A DNA stretch of 64,000 nucleotides. Source: Pelobates cultripes. Taxonomy: Eukaryota; Chordata; Amphibia; Anura; Pelobatidae. This document shows positions 60,176-64,000 of the stretch, piece after piece. The notes below the pieces were generated by a model. The model was not told the DNA's origin, did not search any database, and worked only from the letters and a program-made list of their open reading frames with translations. Both the position numbers and the translations under genes were made by a program. Each line of letters begins with the position of its first letter. Position 1 is the first letter of the stretch. Location of the stretch: the NCBI GenBank assembly GCA_933207985.1, contig OW240921.1:94595339-94659338 (forward strand). The letters are read 5' to 3'.

Positions 60176-60340
60176 GACTGTAAGCTCATTTGAACAGGGT
60201 CCTCTTCAACCTATCGTTCCTGTAAGCTTTCTTGTAATTGTCCTATTTATAGTTAAATCCCCCCTCTCATAATATTGTAAAGTGCTACAGAATCTGTTGG
60301 CGCTATATAAATGGCAATAATAATAATAATATATATATAC
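60176..60340 (+). mobile_element. L2-type LINE 3' end
   Basis: CTGTAAGCTCATTTGAACAGG, GTTAAATCCCCCCTCTCATA, ATTGTAAAGTGCTACAGAAT and GGCGCTATATAAATGGCAAT, ending in AATAATAAT. The clearest L2 3' end in the window. Confidence 0.85.
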
Positions 60341-60344
60341 ATAC

Positions 60345-61015
60345 ACACACATACATATACTGCTGTTTGTGTGTGTGTGTGCTGTTAGTGCGCTGTGTGA
60401 GGGTGCTGTGTGTGTAAGGGTGCTGTGTGTGTGTGTGTGTGAGGGTGCTGTTAGTGTGATGTGTGTGTGAGGGTGTTGGTAGTGTGCTATGTGGGTGAGG
60501 GTGCTGGTAGTGTGCTGTGTGTGAGGGTGCGGTTTGTGTGTGAGGGTGCAGTTTGTGTACTGTGTGTGAGGGTGCTGATAGTGTGCTGTGTGTGAGGGTG
60601 TTTGTGTATGTGTGTTAGGGTCCTGCTAGTGTGCTGTGTGTGTGAGGGTGCTGTTTGTGTCGTGTATTTGTGAGGGTGCTGTTAGTGTGCTGTGTGTGAG
60701 TGTGCTGTTTGTGTGAGGGTGCTCTGTGTGTTTGTGAGGGTGCTGTTAGTGTGCTGTGTGTGAGGGTGTTGTGTGTTTGTAAGGGTGCTGTGTGTGTGTG
60801 TTTGTGAGGGTGCTGTTATTGTGCTGTGTGTGTGTGAGGATGCTCTGTGTGTGAGAGTGCTGTATGTGTGCTGTGTGTTTGGGTGCTGTATGTGTGTGGG
60901 TGCTGTTTGTGTGTTGTGTGTGTGAGGGTGCTGTGTATGCGCGCTGTTTGTGTTAGGGTGCTGTATGTGGGTAGGTGCTTTGTGTGTGTGGGTGCTGTAT
61001 GTGTGTTGTATGTTT
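60345..61015. repeat. TGTGTGTGAGGGTGCTG microsatellite/minisatellite
   Basis: GTGTGAGGGTGCTGTTAGTG units with TG runs over about 670 bases. Minus-strand frames through it are artefacts. Confidence 0.95.
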
Positions 61016-61344
61016 GGAGGGATTAGTAAATAACCCCCCTCCCTTCTTACCTTATGTAGGGAGGGGGGATCCTTGCTGTCCAAGGGAGAGTGAACTCTAG
61101 CCGCGGCAACGCTCAGATCTCGCAAGAGGAACCTGGCAGAGCTTCTGTCTAGAGCTCCCCGGGTCCTCTCCTGCCTCCCTCCATGCTGCTGTGGGCTGGT
61201 GAGGTAGATCTTTGATCTCCCCGCCGGCCCATGGAGGCTTAGAGCAGAGCCGGCACTCAGATAACGCCAGCACTCAAGTCCTGGGGAATAAAGTGTGGGA
61301 ACTCTCCCAAGATTCCCACCCCCCAAAAAAATAATATACACTCG

Positions 61345-61825
61345 TGTGTATATATATATATATGCATACACACACACATACACTCACACACACATAATCA
61401 GACATACACTTACAGACACACACACATATATTCACAGACACACATACACACACACATTCACAGACACACATACACACACACTTACATTCACAGATACACA
61501 CTCACAGACACACACACACACTTACAGGCACACACACACATACATTCAAAGACACACACACACACACACACTTACAGACACATACACTCACAGACACATA
61601 CACACACACTTACAGGCACACACATACATTCACAGACACACACACACACACACACATACATTCACAGACACACACGCACACACATACATTCACAGACACA
61701 CACATACATTCACAGATACACACTCACAGACACACACACACACTTACAGGCACACACACATACATTCACAGACACACACACACTTACAGACACACACACA
61801 CTCACAGACACACACACATTCACAA
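61345..61825. repeat. CACACATACATTCACAGACA microsatellite/minisatellite
   Basis: CA repeats interspersed with ATTCACAGACACACA and CTTACAGGCACAC units; bounded on the right by the AATTAATTTTTTTAATTAAA hairpin and the GTCCACCCAGCC core. Confidence 0.95.
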
Positions 61826-61845
61826 ATTAATTTTTTTAATTAAAA

Positions 61846-62100
61846 TTTGTCCACCCAGCCTCCCTACCTGGAGAGCTGGCGTGGACTTGTCCCTGGGGTC
61901 TAGTGGGTCAGGCGCCTATCTCTATACAACAAGCGGCGAGGGAGCTGTGTGCTCTCTGCTTCCTCTTGCCGTGCGGGCTGTCTGCTGTAGCTGGGAGCCG
62001 GAATATGATGTCATATTCCGGCTCCCACCATCAGCAAACGGCGCGTGGCGAAAGGGAGCAGAGAGCACACAGCTCCCTTGCCGCTTGTTGTGTGGAGATA
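61846..62100. repeat. GC-rich core, reverse relative of 18440-18790
   Basis: GTCCACCCAGCCTCCCTACC, TGGAGAGCTGGCGTGGA, GCGGGCTGTCTGCTG, GGAATATGATGTCATATTCC and GCATCAGCAAA-like segments match the complement of 18440-18790 in order. It contains a strong palindrome GGGAGCCGGAATATGATGTC/GACATCATATTCC. Confidence 0.75.
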
Positions 62101-62327
62101 AGCGCCCGACTGGGGGGGGATGTGTATCCATCACCTCTTGCTCCCCCCCCCCCATGACAGGGGGACACGGGGGAGGAGGGGGGCATTTGGGGGCGGCAGA
62201 GTGCCTGCGGGAACGGCGTTCCAACGTGCCGCGTGTATTAGGGTGTGCCCAGGCACACCCGGCACACGCCGTGTGCACGCCTAATGCAGACTTAAGAATC
62301 TTACTACTATTTTCTCTTCATAACACA

Positions 62328-62842
62328 TTAAAGGAACACTACAGTCATGAAAACAACTTTAGCTTTTAATGACGTGGTTTTTGTGTATAGAGTATGCCTC
62401 TGAAGTCTCACTGCTCAATTTTCTGCCATTTAGGAGTTAAATCACTTTGTTTCTGTTTATGCAGCCCCAGCCTCCCCTGGCTGTGATTGACACAGCCTGC
62501 ATGAAAAAAAATGGTTTAATTTTCAATCAGTTGTAACTTATTTGAATTTTTTTTTCTCCTGCTCTGTATATTGACTGCAGGGTTCATTAAGTTATTAACA
62601 GAGCAGGATATAAGAAATTCTAAAGTAAACAGACTGCGCAATAAAGAAAGTGTAAACATTAGATGTATCTTTACAGGAAGTGTGTTTAGGAAGGCAAGTC
62701 ACATGCAGTAAGGTGTGGCTAGGCCTGCATAAACAAAGTGACTTGACTCCTGAGGGGCAGAGAATTGAGCAGTGAGACTGCAGAGGCATGATCTACACAC
62801 CAAAGCTGCTTCATTAAGCTAGAGTTATGTTACTGACTTTAA
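62328..62842. mobile_element. T2/Kolobok-type MITE, right end abutting mini-element
   Basis: Left TTAAAGGAACACTACAGTCA. The interior AGGAGTTAAATCACTTTG and GCAGCCCCAGCCTCC is of the 25835 subfamily. The right part TTCATTAAGCTAGAGTTATG stops at ACTGACTTTAA, where the TTAACCCC mini-element begins, so the true terminus is lost. Confidence 0.75.
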
Positions 62843-62918
62843 CCCCTTAAGGACCAAACTTCTGGAATAAAAGGGAATCACGACATGTCACACATGTCAT
62901 GTGTCCTTAAGGGGTTAA
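62839..62918. mobile_element. 80 bp TTAACCCC palindromic mini-element, copy 3
   Basis: TTAACCCCTTAAGGACCAAA at the left and TGTCCTTAAGGGGTTAA at the right; reverse orientation relative to copies 1 and 2. The inner GACATGTCACACATGTC is a short hairpin. Confidence 0.85.
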
Positions 62919-62974
62919 ATATAGAATATATCAAAACGGTATTAAATCCAATCTAGTGTTATCCATTTCAACAT

Positions 62975-63240
62975 ACTTTAAAGGTGAAGTGTCACTTTTT
63001 CACATTATCACTGTCAGGATTTTTCATTTTATGCTTAGTTTTCTTTAGATTAATCAAATATGTATTTGCAAGGTGTGAAAATAAAATTAAATGTAAAAAT
63101 TCTCACCTCTTTATTCTGCAGCTTGGTGCCTTTATGTTATATCCCTGTCAATCATTGTTACAAACTATGTCCTTTCCATTTGGCAGTCAGCATAGAAAAA
63201 GGCATATAGTAAAGAGGAGAAATAAAATAATGTTTCAATC
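62975..63240. mobile_element. T2-like MITE relic (subfamily of 35640)
   Basis: CTTTAAAGGTGAAGTGTCAC at 62977 is a T2-type left end. Further in, AATTCTCACCTCTTTATTCTG, CTGTCAATCATTGTTACAAA and TTTGGCAGTCAGCATAG match 35785-35890. Confidence 0.55.
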
Positions 63241-63316
63241 ACTCCTCTTTAGGGATGGATTGATAATCATGTGGGCCCCTTTGAAGGCCCCTATGTATAT
63301 ATATATTAGATAAATA

Positions 63317-63715
63317 TTAAAGGGATACCATTGTGCCAAGAATACAAAGCTGTATTTCTGGCACTATAGCTCCCTCTGCTTCCCACATCCCTCGTTCCTA
63401 CTCCCCTCCCCCCAGTAAATAAAGGGTTAAAACCCCTTTATTTACTTACCTTATCTCAGAGCGCTGACTCGATGCCCCGCCCCCTCCGACATCCCTCGAC
63501 GAGCGGGCGGTCATCTCACACATTAGAAATCATTGAAGCAATTGGGAAAAAAATCTGACGCTGGATGTCCTCATGCAGAGCGTGAGGGTGTCCAATGTCA
63601 GATATCAGACCAAAGGTCCATTTCGATCAAGGAAGTGGATGCTGTCTACCAGGCAGCCACTGGAGGCAGACTTACTGCTGCAATGTAAACAGAATCAAGA
63701 GACACCCGAAATCAG
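63317..63715. mobile_element. T2/Kolobok-type MITE, left portion
   Basis: TTAAAGGGATACCATTGTGCC at 63317 with ACAAAGCTGTATTTCTGGCAC; foldback GGGTTAAAACCCC and TTATTTACTTACC wording typical of these MITEs. The right end is not found before about 63715. Confidence 0.6.
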
Positions 63716-64000
63716 ACCAATAGATAGACAAAGCCAGGTTAGGGGTATCAGAATAAAGAAGGATTAAGTGGAGAGGCGGGTCAGTAACAGTAATTAAAAA
63801 CAGTATAAACAAGGCAATGTGCACTTGGAAAACTGTTGTTAATATGTGAAACTGTTGCTTGTGACATAATGATGCTGGCTCGCAGGTGCCGCGTCAAAAA
63901 AAGGGGCGCAGATACAGAGGCAGGCATCGGAGAGACTGGAAAAAGCAGTAGGGAAAAATGGCGATCCTCCAGATCAGAGCACCATGTGATTAACAGACCA
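63716..64000. other. Window end, nothing recognised
   Basis: No exon or mobile end identified. The 64-codon frame at 63573-63767 has no recognisable domain. Confidence 0.35.

Larger units (their letters stand above)
60119..62285. mobile_element. Composite element with TAGGCGTGC ends and microsatellites
   Basis: The left CATAGGCGTGCGCAGCC...TTAGGGTGTGC is mirrored at the right by TTAGGGTGTGCCCAGGCAC...GTGCACGCCTAATG. The terminal TAGGCGTGC/GCACGCCTA is inverted. Inside are an L2 tail (60176-60340), a TG repeat (60345-61015), a GC-rich unit (61040-61320), a CA repeat (61345-61825) and the core shared with 18440 (61846-62100). The target duplication is not clear. Confidence 0.55.

Noticed and set aside
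61295..61843. 182-codon frame rich in His/Thr
   Set aside because: Translation of a CA microsatellite.

Overview
This is vertebrate nuclear DNA, almost certainly from a frog. It is AT-rich and intron/intergenic in character. It is dense in Tc1/mariner, hAT, T2/Kolobok-type (TTAA) MITEs, Penelope-like, L2/CR1 and L1/Tx1 elements, with long CA/TG microsatellites. TTAAAGG-ended MITEs and short palindromes ending in TTAACCCCTTAAGG are familiar from anuran genomes; the species cannot be named from the sequence. No bacterial-type operon, CRISPR array, tRNA or rRNA gene was seen.

Only one host gene is recognisable: TMEM240, on the minus strand, split over two coding exons. An internal exon (57605-57813) encodes the conserved segment starting at [13 protein letters not shown] and a membrane helix. 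The terminal exon (34206-34354) encodes the C-terminus ending in HPSPRHL. They join in frame across a 23.25 kb intron with consensus GT/AG signals. Together they give 118 residues, which is what remains of a 173-residue TMEM240 after its N-terminal 55. Those first residues and the promoter are not seen and probably lie beyond 64000.

Layout. 1-2991: no gene, one L2 relic. 2992-9139: two decayed Tc1 transposons, each hit by later insertions, including a 982 bp TIR element with a 41 bp tandem array, a telomere-like CCCTAA tract, and a Penelope-like insertion whose core is a 539 bp-armed near-perfect palindrome. 9950-11532: a mariner/Tc1 transposon with a once-frameshifted transposase. 11587-13201: a TA-flanked element carrying a MITE and a 0.7 kb C-rich tract. 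13202-32020: L2, T2 MITEs, two hAT elements with 8 bp target duplications, a CR1/L2 LINE fragment, hairpin repeats and a 32 bp minisatellite. 32021-34205: probable 3' UTR and 3' flank of TMEM240. 34355-57604: the intron, with MITEs, a hAT element, an L1/Tx1 3' end, a solo LTR, a reverse-strand L1, a 1.5 kb TG-rich minisatellite and two Penelope-like fragments. 57814-64000: upstream intron with more MITEs and a microsatellite-bearing composite element.

The most interesting signal is RNA-structural and sits in the Penelope-like elements. There is a complete-looking hammerhead ribozyme motif at 53548-53591 and a head-to-head pair of degenerate hammerhead-like motifs at 54515-54607. A double-hairpin module recurs four times (7060-7113, 7258-7310, 54762-54811, 54975-55028) with different but still complementary stems. 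The giant palindrome at 6412-7500 looks like a recent insertion with a 5' inverted duplication and a 15 bp target duplication.
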